A stretch of 64,000 nt of DNA, taken from NCBI RefSeq assembly GCF_030272615.1, contig NC_081414.1, positions 47,544,501-47,608,500 of the forward strand, in the 5' to 3' direction. The stretch comes from Cryptomeria japonica (lineage: Eukaryota > Streptophyta > Pinopsida > Cupressales > Cupressaceae). A program made the translations under genes and the position numbers. The notes beneath the pieces were generated by a model that saw only the letters and a list, made by a program, of their open reading frames with translations, was not told where the DNA came from and did not search any database. This document shows, piece by piece, positions 33,537 through 46,166 of the stretch; the stretch's first letter is position 1; each line of letters starts with the position of its first letter.

Positions 33537-34639
33537 TGTAATATCCCCACTTTGAAATAGAATTTAATAATATATGATAATAATATCCCCACTTTGAAAT
33601 AGAATTTAATAATAAATGATAATAATATCCCCACTTTGAAATGGAATTTAATAATAAATGATAATAATAAATTAAAATATAAAATGATATAATTAAATAT
33701 GATCAATAAAAAATTAATTAAGTTAATGAAAACTCAAAAGACATGAAAGGAAAAGTTGTGACTCCCTCAACAATGATATATAAAAGGGAGAAGAAAACCT
33801 CATTTGAGAGGGGGGATAATTTGGTGATGAGAAGTGCAGATTTGATTTAAATAATAAGTGCAGATTTGATTATGAAAGGTTGTGTCCCTTTCAAATGGTA
33901 GAAATAATGAAGAGTTACACTCTTTCAAAGGGTGCTAATGGTGAAAGGGCATGTCTCTTGCCAAAGGGCATACATAATGAAAAGGTGTGACCTCTCCCTC
34001 AAATTGAGAGATATAAAGGGAAGGAATCAAAAGCATCTAGTGACATCACCATTGATAAGATCAGATCAGAATTGTTATCAAGTTACAGGAAGTAACATTT
34101 GTGTTCTTTATGGTATGCCTCCCAATCTACAGGCGAAATCTACAGTGCGAACTCCAACCGCAGGCTACAATCTGCGTACAGGTAAGAGGGGTTAAGAAGT
34201 CTTAAGGTATATGTGTGTGTGAACGTGTGTGCCACACACACACATGCATTTTTATGAATACATATATCTCTGATGATTACTTATATGAATGTAGCAATAA
34301 AGATAGAAATCTATGTAGAATATGTATGTATATTTAGGATCATTAGAAATTATTAAAGAATATGTAAATGAAGATGTAAATTATGGAATGGAAAACGGTA
34401 ATGAATTATAAAATGTAATATTAATGTCATTATATGATGAAGGTTATAGGGAAGAAATTACCTTAGCCTGATGGAGGGATTATGATAATCCCTGGAGGGC
34501 ACTATATACTAAATATCTATATGCATATATATGGCTTGGTTGACTGAGTTCATCCAAGAAGAGACGGATCTGGCCAGTCCCCTCTGAGGACTTGGATGAT
34601 GGGATGCATCGTCCAAGGCAAGGAATTGACATAGGGTCT

Positions 34640-34900
34640 TCCTTGGATGGCTTGGGTGTAAGAGGTTACACCCAAGACAGGAATCGAATTAACCTTCGAT
34701 TTCCTGGAGGGCTTGGATGTAAGAAATTACATTCAAGACAGGAGTCGAATTAACCTTCGATTTCCTGGAGGGCTTGGATGTAAGAAATTACATTCAAGAC
34801 AGGAGTTGAATTAACCTTCGATTTCCTGGAGGGCTTGGATGTAGGAAATTACATTCAAGATAGGAGTCGAATTCACCTTCGACTTCCTGGAGGGCTTGGA
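34640..34900. repeat. 61-bp tandem repeat, about four copies, each with two palindromes
   Basis: Units begin CCTGGAGGGCTTGGATG. Each holds CTTGGATGTAAG...ATTACATTCAAG, an imperfect palindrome, and TCGAATTAACCTTCGA. The first unit differs (GGTGTAAGAGGTTACACC), where both arms changed together. Confidence 0.85.
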
Positions 34901-35039
34901 ACCAAGATGGGTTCCAAGAAAGCGAGCTTCACAGCTGCCTAAGGACATACTTTTGTATGGCAATCGTATCCTTTTTATTAGATAAAAGTTGTGATTATGT
35001 TAAGTAAGTATATTAAAGTTAGATTGCAATTTAGATTAC

Positions 35040-35042
<3 letters not shown>

Positions 35043-35081
<39 letters not shown>
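35043..35081. repeat. TA dinucleotide microsatellite
   Basis: About 19 TA units inside LTR3, matching a much shorter TA run at the equivalent position of LTR2 (about 33212). Confidence 0.95.
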
Positions 35082-35084
<3 letters not shown>

Positions 35085-35144
35085 TGTTGTATTCTAACAA
35101 TCTATTTTGCAGGTTAATGATCTCTAACTAGTAGGGACATTATA

Positions 35145-36658
35145 GAGAATTCTCTCCTGGATTCCAAAGCTAAAAAATAAAAAATTCCTAAAAATAGGAA
35201 AAGTGACAAATTGATCAAAGACCTCCTTTAGGACAAGATGAACACAAAAACACGAGAATTCTTTCAAGAAAAAATTTCCTCTCTCCAGGAATTTTCTCTC
35301 CAAATCCAGGCGTACAAGAATCCTTCGGAAGTGGAAAAAATTGTTAAAATTCTTCCAAGGAAGGAATATCTTCCAAAGTGTCTTATGTGAGCCTGGAATG
35401 GAAAGATTCTTGTCAAGGATGGGTTGGTGACATGCAAAGAGAATATTTTGTATTAATGAAGCACAACCCGAAAAATTATAGAAGTTCCTATGACAGTGAG
35501 GTCCACTTGCATGGCAAGAATCAATTGAACGCATGGTAGCATGGTGGCACATTCATTGCTGAATATTTGACCAAATGGTGGCTGAGTCGATGCATGGCAA
35601 GATAATGGGCATTTACTTGCATGTAGCCATCGCATTTAGAAAATGATGGGGCATTTATGGCACCATGAGCGATTTTGCATGGAGGCATATGTATTGCATT
35701 TATGATTTATTGGGTGAGCTTGATGGATAATGGTGCATTTAATGCACAAGTGGATGCCATTTTTGGCATGCAGGAATTAACTATTGATGGGTATAATGGG
35801 CATTTAATGAATATTCCCACCTTGTTGCATCATGTGTGGAAAATCTTTTAGGGCAAACGCTAATTAGGGCTTTGCATGTAGTCATGGCTTGAAGCCTATA
35901 TAAACGGGTGACCCCCTCATTTGTAAAGCAGGGAAACTTGTATGAAATTGTTGCGATAAGTTTTTGAGATAATAACAGTGAAACATTGTTCTCTAATGGT
36001 GTCCACTTAAGTTAGTTTTCAAAACTTACATGGTTTCACCTTCTTCACTTAGAGTAGAAGTAGAGTAGTGCTTTCATTTCAATGGAGAATGTAATGGTGG
36101 TTGATTATAAGTTGCAGTGTAAAGTTACCCTGAGCCACTAAATTTGTACTAAGTTCGATTGTGGATAGTCGTTTGGATTGCGCCATTTTGGGTATTCAAA
36201 TACACTTTTTCGATGTGAAAATCCTTCAACATCCTTGAAAGATTGCACCAGTTCTTGTGGAGTTGTAGTTAAACTTGGCGAAGCAGAATTTGGTTTATTT
36301 GGATTTCGTCCATTAGAGCATTATCTATTGATATCACTGCCCTTACGAGTAGATTTAGATCCTTCTAACCCTTCCTCCTTTAATTTAAGTTCATTCCATT
36401 TTAGTTCATTCGAAGTAGAAGCATCACAGGATTTCTATATCCGATGATGAAGTTCCAGCCACAGCAAAGAAGTCAAAGAACGATCCAAACGTAAGTCCCC
36501 TTGGATTACCAACATATCACATCAAGCCAACTGAGTCACATCCATTGCATTATCAGAACCTTGGAGTCAATTGTTTGAACTTATTGCAATCTTAGCATAC
36601 AATTGAACTTTGAACAAGAGATTTTGTATTAGACGTTGTCATAAAAAACACGTCAACA
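35145..36658 (+). mobile_element. TGTTG-family LTR, 3' portion, plus orientation
   Basis: The end reads AAAAACACGTCAACA at 36658, the family's 3' terminus (compare ACACGTCAACA at 60765). A TATA box TATATAAA lies at 35897-35904, about 760 bp before the end. The upstream U3 part is adjacent to LTR3 and lacks the TGTTGTGACG start, so it is truncated. Several short frames occur; none is supported as a gene. Confidence 0.75.
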
Positions 36659-39656
36659 CTACCCTACAAAAGACTTGAAATAATTTGTAGGTCATTTGGC
36701 CACAAATGCATAGAAGGCAGACTCGTTCCATAATGCTCTACGACATGAGCCTACTACTGAGACCCTCCCTGATTGGACTTTTTATCAGCCAACCACTTCC
36801 TACAAAACTTTTGTACATGACAAAGTTTATCACAATCCTTCCACCATGATGTTGGGTAACAAAACTATCCCTTCCACTATCTAGAAACACAGAAAACAAG
36901 ATAAAAATCAGCTCTACCAACAAACTTCAATTTTTTATTATTAAAAAAAAGGGCAAAAAATTAAAACCCATTCAGTTGATGAGGCAGTTGGCAAAAGAGG
37001 ATTAGAAGTTGATGGAAAAGGATGCCAAGCTCGAGAAGACGAAGAAGCAATAGATGGACGCGGTTTACATGGTGAAGGCAACCCGAAAGAGGGACTTGGT
37101 GGCCAACCAACACCTTCAGTAGCAACACTCTGAGGTGTCTACCCCTACATCCTCTATGCTTTCGAGGACGTCCTTCCCAATAATTTCCTTCAATTTTGTT
37201 GTGTTCCAACTCCCATTTTGTTTCCTTCATTTGGAAGATGACTTCTTTTTGGGGGAGCTGATGTGATAGACAGTTTATGCCAAGTTGTTCATAAAAAAAT
37301 ATTTTGTTAGCCAAAGTGATTATTGTATTAGTCAACTATGTTATGTAATGTTGTCATTTGTTCCCAACAAGTAGTTTGGTTTGACAATTCCTAGCGGTTG
37401 GTAATCTTTACACACCATGGAATAGTATTTGTTGTACTCATTTTGTTGAGTCGGGGACTATTTAAGTATAGTACACATTGCATAAGGTAATGAATGATAC
37501 ATCATTTTGAACTCTATTGTACTTGGTATTGTCATACCCTGTTATTCTATGTTCTACAAATGATAGTTCCATTTACTCTATATATTAAATAGTAATTACC
37601 CTACTGGAGTAAACATAGTTTATGAAGCCTTATCAAATAAAACGATTTTGTGTATATTCTATGACCATGGCAACCATGAGATAACATTTCCTTCCTTAAG
37701 ATGACATCTCTTTGAGGCATTCTATAAAACAATTCCCGTGCCTATTCTCTCACAGGCTACACGTGAGTGGGGAGGCATAGTAGGGATTTGGCTACATTTC
37801 TATCCATTGCATTCCACTAGACACCTCTTTGACAAATTCTCTCTAACTACAATTCATATGTGTCCATGTTCTGTCTATGCATGTTTAGAATAAAAACGGT
37901 TATATAATCGATTCTTTACTTTCTAATTGGTACCGCTCCTTTCTCCATCAGCCCTTTGAATCTTATCCGACATCTCATTGACATTTTGAATTGTTTTGAC
38001 AACTAAAATAAGTTGTCGATTCATATATATTCATCAACATTAAAAGCCGTATTCATAACTTCTTCATTGATTTAACAAAACGTGGAAACTTGTCGATAGT
38101 AGCAAAGATGCCAAAATACTTTGCCAAGTTCATTTTGGTGTGACATGGAGAGTTGCCAACTTTTGAAATGGAAAAAAAGTGGAGGTTGCCAACTTTTGAA
38201 ATGGCATAAAAGTGGAGGTTGCCAAATGTCATAAAACTACCCAAATTCTCTTCACTCTTCTTGAATCAGTGGCAAAGCATGACTTGACAACTCTATTCAA
38301 AAATTCTGAAAGAACTATTTAATTAAAGGAAAGTAACCAACAATATTGGATTGAAATTTTAAGAATTGGTAATTAACAGAGATCAATTTATTGATGTGGA
38401 GTGTACTTTCCTTCCTTGGCCTTATAAATGTATTTCTTAAATTTCCACAAGGCTTTAAATGCATTTATAACTTTTACTTCCACACAGTGATAACTCATGA
38501 GTTACTTATTTCAAGAAAAGAGTTGATTTAAAGTGTTTATCAATGTTTAATGAAATAAAAGTACCGATAACCTTGCTCTCATCCTTTCTTTGACATAACA
38601 ATGAAAATCACTAACTGCAAGGCAAGTTTGATGGCATTCACCTTTTCACTGATGATTCCCCCGGCTAAAAAAAATGGAGAATGGGGTATAACTTTCTACT
38701 TGAGTAATATTTTCTTGTAAAACTTTGCCACATTGCATAAAATGACATCACAAAATTCCCTGTCTAACCATTTCACTCCAAATTTCATAAAATTTTCAAT
38801 GTAATTATTTCCACAACTAGACTAATGAAAATTTGAAGTTTTAAATTCTCCCAAACCAAAAAGCATTTTGACCTGAAACTTTGCCAAATTCATTGGAATG
38901 GTGTGAGAAACATCTGCATAAATGGGTTTCAAACCATGTTGTACCAATTTTCAAATCTAATTGTTTTCATGAATTTCTGCAAGTTGCACCACTGCTCCTA
39001 AAGGTTTGGATTGAGATAGTTGGCGATTTAGCTTCAAAATAGCGAGAGGCTTATAGGATTCACAAACCAATGAGAGAGATTTAACTAGGAAGTTCTTAAT
39101 TCAAGTATTTTGACAGAAAAGATTATATTTTTACCTATTTATAAAGGGGGCTAACAGTGTATTTGTTGTAGACCTCATCTTTCTATGAAAGTGTTTCGCC
39201 CAAGCCTTTGAATCAAGATCCAAGGAGACCAATTCGAACATTCACAAGATTGCAGTATAAGTGTCACTGTGTGAATGCATGCATTTTCATACAACTAGGT
39301 AAACATGCTATAAAATCAAATTTGACATTTAGGAATATAAAAAAATTGAAAACATTTTTTTTATATAAAAAAAATACTTACACAAATCAGCCACTTGAAT
39401 TGAGTACCCAATTAGACAAACACCAAATTATAAATTAAAATATCATGCTAATACTGTGATGATTATAGCTTTCTCTGTTTATACATCAAGGTTGTAATTA
39501 ACACATAAATAGTGTTTAGAACATTTACAATTGTAAATTCTATCCAAAATGAAAGTGAGTTTTCAAACGACCATAGAAAATAATGAAAGTATTCAATTAT
39601 CAAAATTATAAAATCATAAAATTTGAAATGTAAGGAAAGAGAGAATCCATTAGTAC
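36659..39656. other. Intron sequence; possible old LTR start near 37255
   Basis: At about 36975-37260 the plus strand has a broken basic helical reading frame (KDAKLEKTKKQ, VKATRKRDLVANQH), then TTTTTGGGGGAGC followed by TGATGTGATAGAC. This could be a polypurine tract and LTR start of another element, but no second LTR is seen. At 38149-38221 a 35-bp unit containing GTTGCCAACTTTTGAAATGG is tandemly duplicated. Nothing else is recognised. Confidence 0.4.
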
Positions 39657-39720
39657 CAATGTCTTAGACTATCCAAAATAAGCTCCATAACCACAGGATA
39701 GTTGCAATTCAATGTGTTTC
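39657..39720 (-). CDS. ISA3: Isoamylase 3 internal exon
   Basis: This 64-bp exon starts with the last two bases of a Gly codon and encodes NTLNCNYPVVMELILDSLRH plus the first two bases of Trp. It matches the NTLNCNHPVV...DSLRHW stretch of plant isoamylase 3; the usual His is Tyr here (NYPVV), a conservative-looking change at a normally conserved position. The acceptor is AATGCAG|GAAAC and the donor ACATTG|GTACTA. It joins upstream to the exon at 50227-50284 (G|GA) and downstream to 25185-25284 (TG|G) with both phases correct. Introns are 10.5 kb upstream and 14.4 kb downstream. Confidence 0.92.
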
Positions 39721-41786
39721 CTGCATTACACAAAAGCATTCATATTCATCAAAGAGAAAATAAGATATCTTGCTCAAGCATAACATCATATTATGTTGGA
39801 GTAGTCCTTTAAATATTGTTTTATATTAAAAGGAAATAGATTTACAAAATTCCTAAACCTGTCACCTTCTCTTTAATTTTTGGTAATACTACATTTTTAT
39901 CTTTATTTTGTCTATGCTGTCTGTATGCAGCATTTTGGGCAAGTAACGTATTAATCAGCATCCCTTGAATGCTGATGGCTTTTAGGATTTTATGTAAAAT
40001 AACAATACTGCATATTAATAATTCTAATGAGGAAGAATGGTCCAAGTGCATTGGATTTTTCACTAGCAAAGAACAAGTGAAAAATTCAAATATCCCTTGG
40101 TTGCCAAGTGTTGCACTAAAAACATTCCATGACAGGTCTTCAATGTATGTAATCTTGTTCATTTGTCAAGTGTCACATCCTCTTTTCAAAAGTAAAAGAA
40201 TTATTTGAGGACTCGTAGCCTATTCTTTATTTCCCATTGGCTAAGAGATGAAATAAGAGACATAACTTTAAAAGATATATTTAAGTTAACCATCAGTATA
40301 TTTTCAAAAGGGCAAGTTATATATTATTATAGGGCTTATGCAACATTTTATTTTAAAAGTGTTTTTAAACACTTGGAGGGAAAAGTAAATTCAATTGGAA
40401 GGCCCAAAAAGGAAACTATAAAAGAATGTTATTTGCTCAAAGCAAATCATTTGACTTCATCATCCCGTTATTCCTTCCATTTTAGAAATTGAAGGATTCA
40501 AGGATGAAAACCAAGGTTGCCAAGAGATCAGTATTGGTATTGGTAGGGGAGACTAGTATTGGCACCACTACATCTATTTTTGAAAATAGAAGATGAGAGT
40601 ACTTGGAGACTCCATTTTTTTACATATATAATTTTAAAATTATAGAAAATATCATGACATTGAACATTCAATCAAGAACAATGGTAAAGTTTAACATGTA
40701 AACATCAACTTTAAAGTTTAAATACACAAATGACAAATTTCTTTGTGTCAAATAATTAATGAGTTTAGAGTTCAAACTTCACATTACATATTTGATATCA
40801 GATTACATATTAATATTCAAAAATCTTGATAGCTTGGTATGCTAATACACAAACAAAAAAACAAAAATCAGAAATCTATCATCTACACTTCTATCATGAT
40901 CATCCATATCAAGGTCCTCAACAATGATGCTCTCCAAATACTCATCTCTCAAACCCAAGTAGAACTGGAGGTAAATCATTAAGGCCATATACTTCAACCA
41001 CTTCATCCACAATGGCTGCAACTTCTCCATTAAGTGAAATTTGGTCCCATTTTGGTGAAGAACTTGTTAAATATTTTGTCATTGTTGTCAAAGCTAGTCA
41101 GCAATTTTCTAAATTAGTGGCAATTATATTTTATCCGTGCTATTGTATGGTGAAATAAATATCATCTGTTGGACATGGTACTTTAGTGAGGTGATATGAT
41201 ATTATTCTTGGTGTATGATGGCTGCAGGTGTCTACATACAATAGTTTCAGACTTTGATTATTGGCAGTGCATTAATTTATTTATCCTTCTTGGGCGACGA
41301 CAGATTCTTTATTTGACTATGAGCAGGGCAGCTTATTCTTGATGATGGTTGTGTAACGTCAGAATAAAAAAGGTATCATTTTGATTTCTGAAGCAATTGA
41401 TAAAAACCTCAACCATTCCTTGTTTAGATTTTATCGAGACAAACATGTATGCTGCTTGTTAATCTTTTCAAGATTATTTTTCTGCTATTAATCATTGTCT
41501 TCATTTTTGGTGTGGGATATATTTTGGTTGTCTTTTCAACTCGCTGCAAATAAGAAGTCAAGAACTGTTTCAACAGGATGTGTGTAATTTTTGTATGGTG
41601 ATTGAAGTGCTCAATGTATTATGAAAAATGTTAATAAGTTTCAATGCATTCAAGTTTGTGTGAAAACAAAAGTTGGTGCTTCAGCTAAACAAAGTTGGTG
41701 CTTCAAGAAGAGTTGGTGCTCTTTGTGAGTTGGTGCTCACTTATGTAATCTGGATTGGTGCCCATTTCATGAATGAAAATTGAAGA
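39721..41786. other. Intron sequence with no recognised feature
   Basis: AT-rich sequence between the ISA3 exon and the copia LTR. Short frames on both strands have no motif support. Nothing else is seen. Confidence 0.5.
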
Positions 41787-42133
41787 AGTTGAGAAAATAC
41801 AACTTCTGAGATCCCAAGAGCACCTGCAAGCAAAATACCTGTCACAAGAGAAGATTGGAGACAGAAAAACAATAATGGCTCTGAAGAAAAAGATTATCAT
41901 TCAAAGAGGGGATTGAATAGAAAATTAAAATACAATCCTTATAAAAGGAGAATATGAAACCCTAAAGATGTGCAACCCTAAAGAAGCCCTAAAGGGATAA
42001 TGTGTATTTAATAGTTAGAATAATTATTAAATACCTACAATATTATTAAATGCCTAAGTTTAGCTTAAGTGTAGGGTATAATAGACTAATAATTAAATAA
42101 ATAATTATTAGCTAATACAAGATAACTCTAACA
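41787..42133 (-). mobile_element. Ty1/copia 3' LTR with polypurine tract
   Basis: On the minus strand the LTR starts TGTTAGAG directly after a polypurine tract (CTTAAGGGGGGG, RC of 42134-42145). It ends TATTTTCTCAACT. It is about 347 bp and related to copies at 55563-55928 and 62045-62405, which share the TTGAGAAAATACAAC end and the tract. A hairpin with the loop GAGAAAATAC marks its left end (41784-41807). Confidence 0.85.
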
Positions 42134-43545
42134 CCCCCCCTTAAGATGAACTTAGGGAGTGGCTAAAAAACTAAATGCAAGAAAGCAAAATGCAACTACA
42201 TGAAGAAGGCAAATTTGGGTCCCAACAACAAGGCCTGATGAGGTACCCAATCACAACCAAATCTCTATGAACCAGAGAAATAGAGAAAACCACATGGGAA
42301 AAAACTCTACTCCAAAAAGAGATGGGAAAAGCATGCTATATAAAAAAAACATGAAGGAAGGAAGACCTCAATGAGACCCCCTAAGGACAACTTTCTTCAC
42401 CCCAAGCATAAACCGCAACTGAAGGTAGTGCGGAGATGCAAAAGGTTTAGTAAAGATGTCAGCAACCTGCTCCTCTGTAGGAATGTACTCCAAGATGAGA
42501 AAGCCATCCTGAATCAACTGTCTGATGAAGTGCATGTGAAGCTCAATGTGGTTACTCCTCTGGTGCTCCACTGGGTTGTGGGAAAGGTGAATGGCACTCT
42601 GATTGTCACACCAAAGAATAGTGGGACTATCAAAAGGGAACCTAAACTCAATCATCAACTGTCAAAGCCATAAAACCTCCTAACTAGCTAACACCGTTGC
42701 TCGGTACTCAGCCTCTGTAGATGATAATGCAATAGCAGACTGCTTCTTGCAAGACAATGTGATAGGACCAAAACCAAGGCAAAAAACAAAGCCAGAAGTA
42801 GACTTCCGATCATAAGCATCACCAGCCCAATCTGAGTCAGTGAAGCCAACAATGTGAGGGGATCCTGAAGTATAGTGAATGCCAAACTGTGTAGTGCCCC
42901 AAATGTACCTCAAAATATGTTTGGTTGCTTGCCAATGGCTCTCATGAGGATCATGGAAGAACCGAGCGACAAGACCAACCGCAAAAAAAAGATACGGGCG
43001 CGTATGTGTCAGGTACAACAAACTGCCAACCAACTGCCTGTATAAGGTAGGATCCACGGAAGGTGTAGAACAAGTGGCAGACAAAACAACACCTGATTGA
43101 AATGGTGTGGGTGCAGGCTTGCAAGTAAGCATGTCAAATCTATGAAGCATATCAAGAGCATACTTCTGCTGAAGTATGGAAATCCCATCGGAAGACTGAA
43201 TAACCTGTAGGCCTAAAAAATAGTGCAGAAGGCCAAGATCTGTCATCTCAAACTGCTCCATCAAGGCTCCCTGAATATCTTGAATCAAGGAGGACGAGCC
43301 ACCGGTAATGATAAGATCATCAACATAGAGAACAAGGATAACTATATCATCCCCCTGACGTTGAATATATATTGTGGGATCAGAATGACAACGGTTAAAG
43401 AGCGTGGAGAGCAAGGAGTCCATCTTCTCATACCAGGCCTGAGGAGCCTGTGAGACCATATAATGAACGTCGAAGTCTACAAACCAAAGAGGAATCTTGC
43501 ACAAATCCCTGAGGCTGCTCCATATAGATCTCCTCATGAAGGTCT
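42134..43545 (-). pseudogene. Ty1/copia RT and RNase H, 3' half, broken
   Basis: The minus-strand frame 42680-43537 carries copia RT: QAPQAWYEKMDSLL, then the catalytic VLYVDDLIITG, intact, then LLHYFLGLQVI. RNase H starts at VGFTDSDWAGD and continues CKKQSAIALSSTEAEYRA. A stop separates it from 42368-42658, which has LWCDNQSAIHLSHNPVEHQRS and the C-terminal ADIFTKPF, typical for plant copia elements. A frameshift lies near 43470 (EEIYMEQPQGF is in another frame). Integrase and gag are missing because the gene is cut at 43545 by the LTR starting at 43546. Confidence 0.93.
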
Positions 43546-44642
43546 TGTTGACGTGTCTAAAATCGCTAAACTACAACTTCATCCGGCCAACACAGAATAG
43601 AATGCTAAGTATCCTATCCTCTCTTGAGATAAGGAAATCCCTAATGCTATTTTTAAATTGATCAATGGGGGATGACCTCGAGGTTTCGGCTATCAGGTCT
43701 TGACTGCAGGATAGCTTAGCAGTTGATGTGTTTTGCTGGAAACACAAAGGCGACTTACGGTTAGATGGAATTGGCTTCGCACAAGTTCCCTAAAATCTTA
43801 CAGTCTTATTTCATCTAATTTGCTTTTAACATGATGCTACTTCAGCTTGACTTGCGGATTTCTTATAAAAAAGGGGAAAAGGGGGGATAAGTATAGAGAG
43901 TAATGAGAACAGCTAGCTAACTTAACTAAGACAGCATATTCAAACACATAGACGGAAATCTTAAAATAACCAGAAATTACTTTGCCAGCTAACTAGCACA
44001 ACTAGGTAAAAACCAGTGCAATCATCTAGGAACTTTGAATTTTCAAGCTGTTGAATACAAATGCTGGACTCTTACACACATTCATTCAAATTTAACAACC
44101 GAACTTAGCACAAAATTGGGCTCAGACTAACCATGCAGAGGGAATAATAATCAATTATTCCTAATGGTATGAACCAAGACTTCCATCAAATACATGCATA
44201 AACAAACTGTCTAAAAAGTAAATACAGTTGCAGAAATTTAAAAGAGGTGGAGAAGAGGACCATGCACTCACAGTAAAAAGGACACAGCTTTAATCTATTA
44301 AAATCTGTATATATTTTCCCAGAGTTTTTGCAACAATCTTTAACTTTTTGCCTTAAATAAAGGAGAAACTAACTCCTTTATATAGAGTTCTCAAAATGGA
44401 TGGATGGCCAAGATTAAACTTAGACAAGTGGGCCAAATTCATCCCCTCAACAAAGCTGCCCATACCCATAAATGGGAAGCAAAATATCTACACCAACCAT
44501 AAAGTAACTAATAACTACCAAACATAAAGCTGCTCCAAAAAGTGCACTTGCATGGAGCTCGAAATTTACAATAACTTTGGCAGTTGGGAGAGAAACTTTA
44601 TGTCTGAAAAAATGCACTTAAATTTTAAAAGAAACATATATT
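43546..44642 (-). mobile_element. TGTTG-family LTR, minus orientation, U3-R-U5
   Basis: The plus strand starts TGTTGACGTGTC, the reverse of the family's 3' terminus ACACGTCAACA. A minus-strand TATA box (TATATAA, 44378-44384) lies about 840 bp from that end, the same distance as in the 60765 copy. It shares blocks with 18741-19851. The U3 continues rightwards into the cargo gene. The insertion interrupts the copia RT at 43545. Confidence 0.8.
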
Positions 44643-46160
44643 TTAGGAAAGCACTTTTTCCTTCCCCTTGATGGACTTTTTCTCCACAAATTTGTCCTCT
44701 TCATGCAGGTAACCTTCCCAAATGTCCCGGTGTGCTTCACGTTCCTCCCGAACGTACTCTTGGAATTTTATACAAATGGGAAACAATTCCTCATTAGGGG
44801 GAAAAGGAGGATTGCACATTTTGAACTTTGTTCCTTCAAGATTAGAGTCGACTATCCCTAGTCGCTGGCGCCAATCCGATTGCTGATCCTCGAAGGGCAA
44901 TATGTCTGAATGCAGCTTGCTGATGCACTCTATGTCCTCCACAGAGTATGCAGTTTTATCGGGCCTCAACCTGGCATCCCATCGTGACAATACATCCGCA
45001 TCCTTCATGGCATCCGTCCAGCCAATGACCAGTGCCTTATGAACATCTTCACCACCATTTTCAATATGGGATAGGTCCATCTCACATTCCTCCTTAATCC
45101 TCTTAACAGTAGCCGCCATGTCCATCTTCATGCAAACAATCCAATACCACTCCTTGAAAGTATTGATATTATGGGGATTTAGGATAGACTGGATTGTCGA
45201 AATCTGAGCGTGAGTCCAGAAAAGGGCCCTCATGATTGGTTGACCTAAGGAAACCACCTCCTGGATTTTGGCGTACTCCTTTTGCACCTCTAGCATTTTG
45301 ATCCATGCTACTTGTATTCTGAGTGCTACTTCGAATACATCACTAATAATCTTCTTTCCTTTCTTTTTAATGCTCTGGACCCATTCCCTGACAGCCATGG
45401 CAGTGTCACACACTCCTTCAAATTCAGTTGTAGTCTTTTGTGCCAGTGCCAATGGGGGAACATGGGATTCAAAGGCATGTTGTAGTGGTTTCAACAGGTG
45501 ATCAATGTACCCTTCGGCTTGCTCAACACGAGCTTGGTACATATCTCTCTCAGTGATCATTTCGTAGAGCTGTCTGAGCATATTCTGCACAGCATCTCTG
45601 AATTCCTCCCTCTCCTGCTCTTTGGTGGCTTGCCCTATTGGGATGGTCACAACATTGTAATCAGCCAATGCAATCTAATCGGTTGGTTTGTCTGCAAGTG
45701 GGGTGGCAATATGAATCGTGTGGTTCCTTTGCTCATCTTTAGTGATCCTGGAATAAGTCTTTGGCTTTTTCTTGCCTTTGGATTTTATCTCTCCTATTCA
45801 AGAGAAGACATCTTCCAGGTTAATTGGTGGCTTGACAGCCGCTTTCCGCTGCGCACGAGCAATTAGCCAGTCCTGAGGGATGGTCTAACCAAATGTAATT
45901 GTCAGATTCCCACTCTGTTCTTCGGAGGCTTCAGCTGACTCACCGCCTACCTGCAATTGATCGGTCATAAAAGGAACAGATGCAGTATCCAATCCCTTAC
46001 TCATGGCTGAGTTCTCGCCTACCTCGCTGAACAACTGTCGGGTATCCTCCTATAATGGTTGCTCTTCAGTTTTGTAGGGTTCTTTAGACTCATCCCCTTT
46101 CTGTTCTCCCTCAACAATGGTGTAATCCTTGTCGCCGCTATTTAGTTGCAACTCATGCTT
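44643..46160 (-). pseudogene. LTR cargo gene, unrecognised helical protein
   Basis: The longest frame (45668-44643) encodes about 340 residues and starts after a stop at about 45677; the listed first codon is TTG. Upstream the same frame continues to about 46160 with three more stops (segments VEGEQKGDESKEPYKTEEQP, SAMSKGLDTASVPF, and IPQDWLIARAQRKAAVKPP), so the ancestral protein was near 500 residues or longer. Its N-terminus is lost at the LTR beginning at 46167. The body has a coiled-coil-like stretch (LRQLYEMITERDMYQARVEQ), a SIKKKGKK basic patch, a helical region with WTHAQISTIQSI, and near the end FQEYVREEREAHRDIWEGYL. No known catalytic motif is seen. The order resembles the plus-strand gene at 16316-18408, and in both the gene ends upstream of an LTR TATA box. 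Confidence 0.65.
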
Positions 46161-46166
46161 GCTTCC

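Larger units (their letters stand above)
33537..35144 (+). mobile_element. Chromovirus LTR3 with triplicated start and 61-bp repeats
   Basis: It starts TGTAATATCCCC at 33537 and ends GGGACATTATA at 35144. The first 42 bp are repeated three times (units start at 33539, 33581 and 33623). A TATA box TATATAAAAG is at 33777-33786. A TG/CA hairpin lies at 34211-34246, the 61-bp repeats at 34640-34900, and a TA microsatellite at 35043-35081. The flanks show no target duplication with LTR1. Confidence 0.85.

Noticed and set aside
36970-37270. Polypurine tract and LTR start near 37255
   Set aside because: Only one end is seen, with no partner LTR, primer site or target duplication; kept only as a remark.
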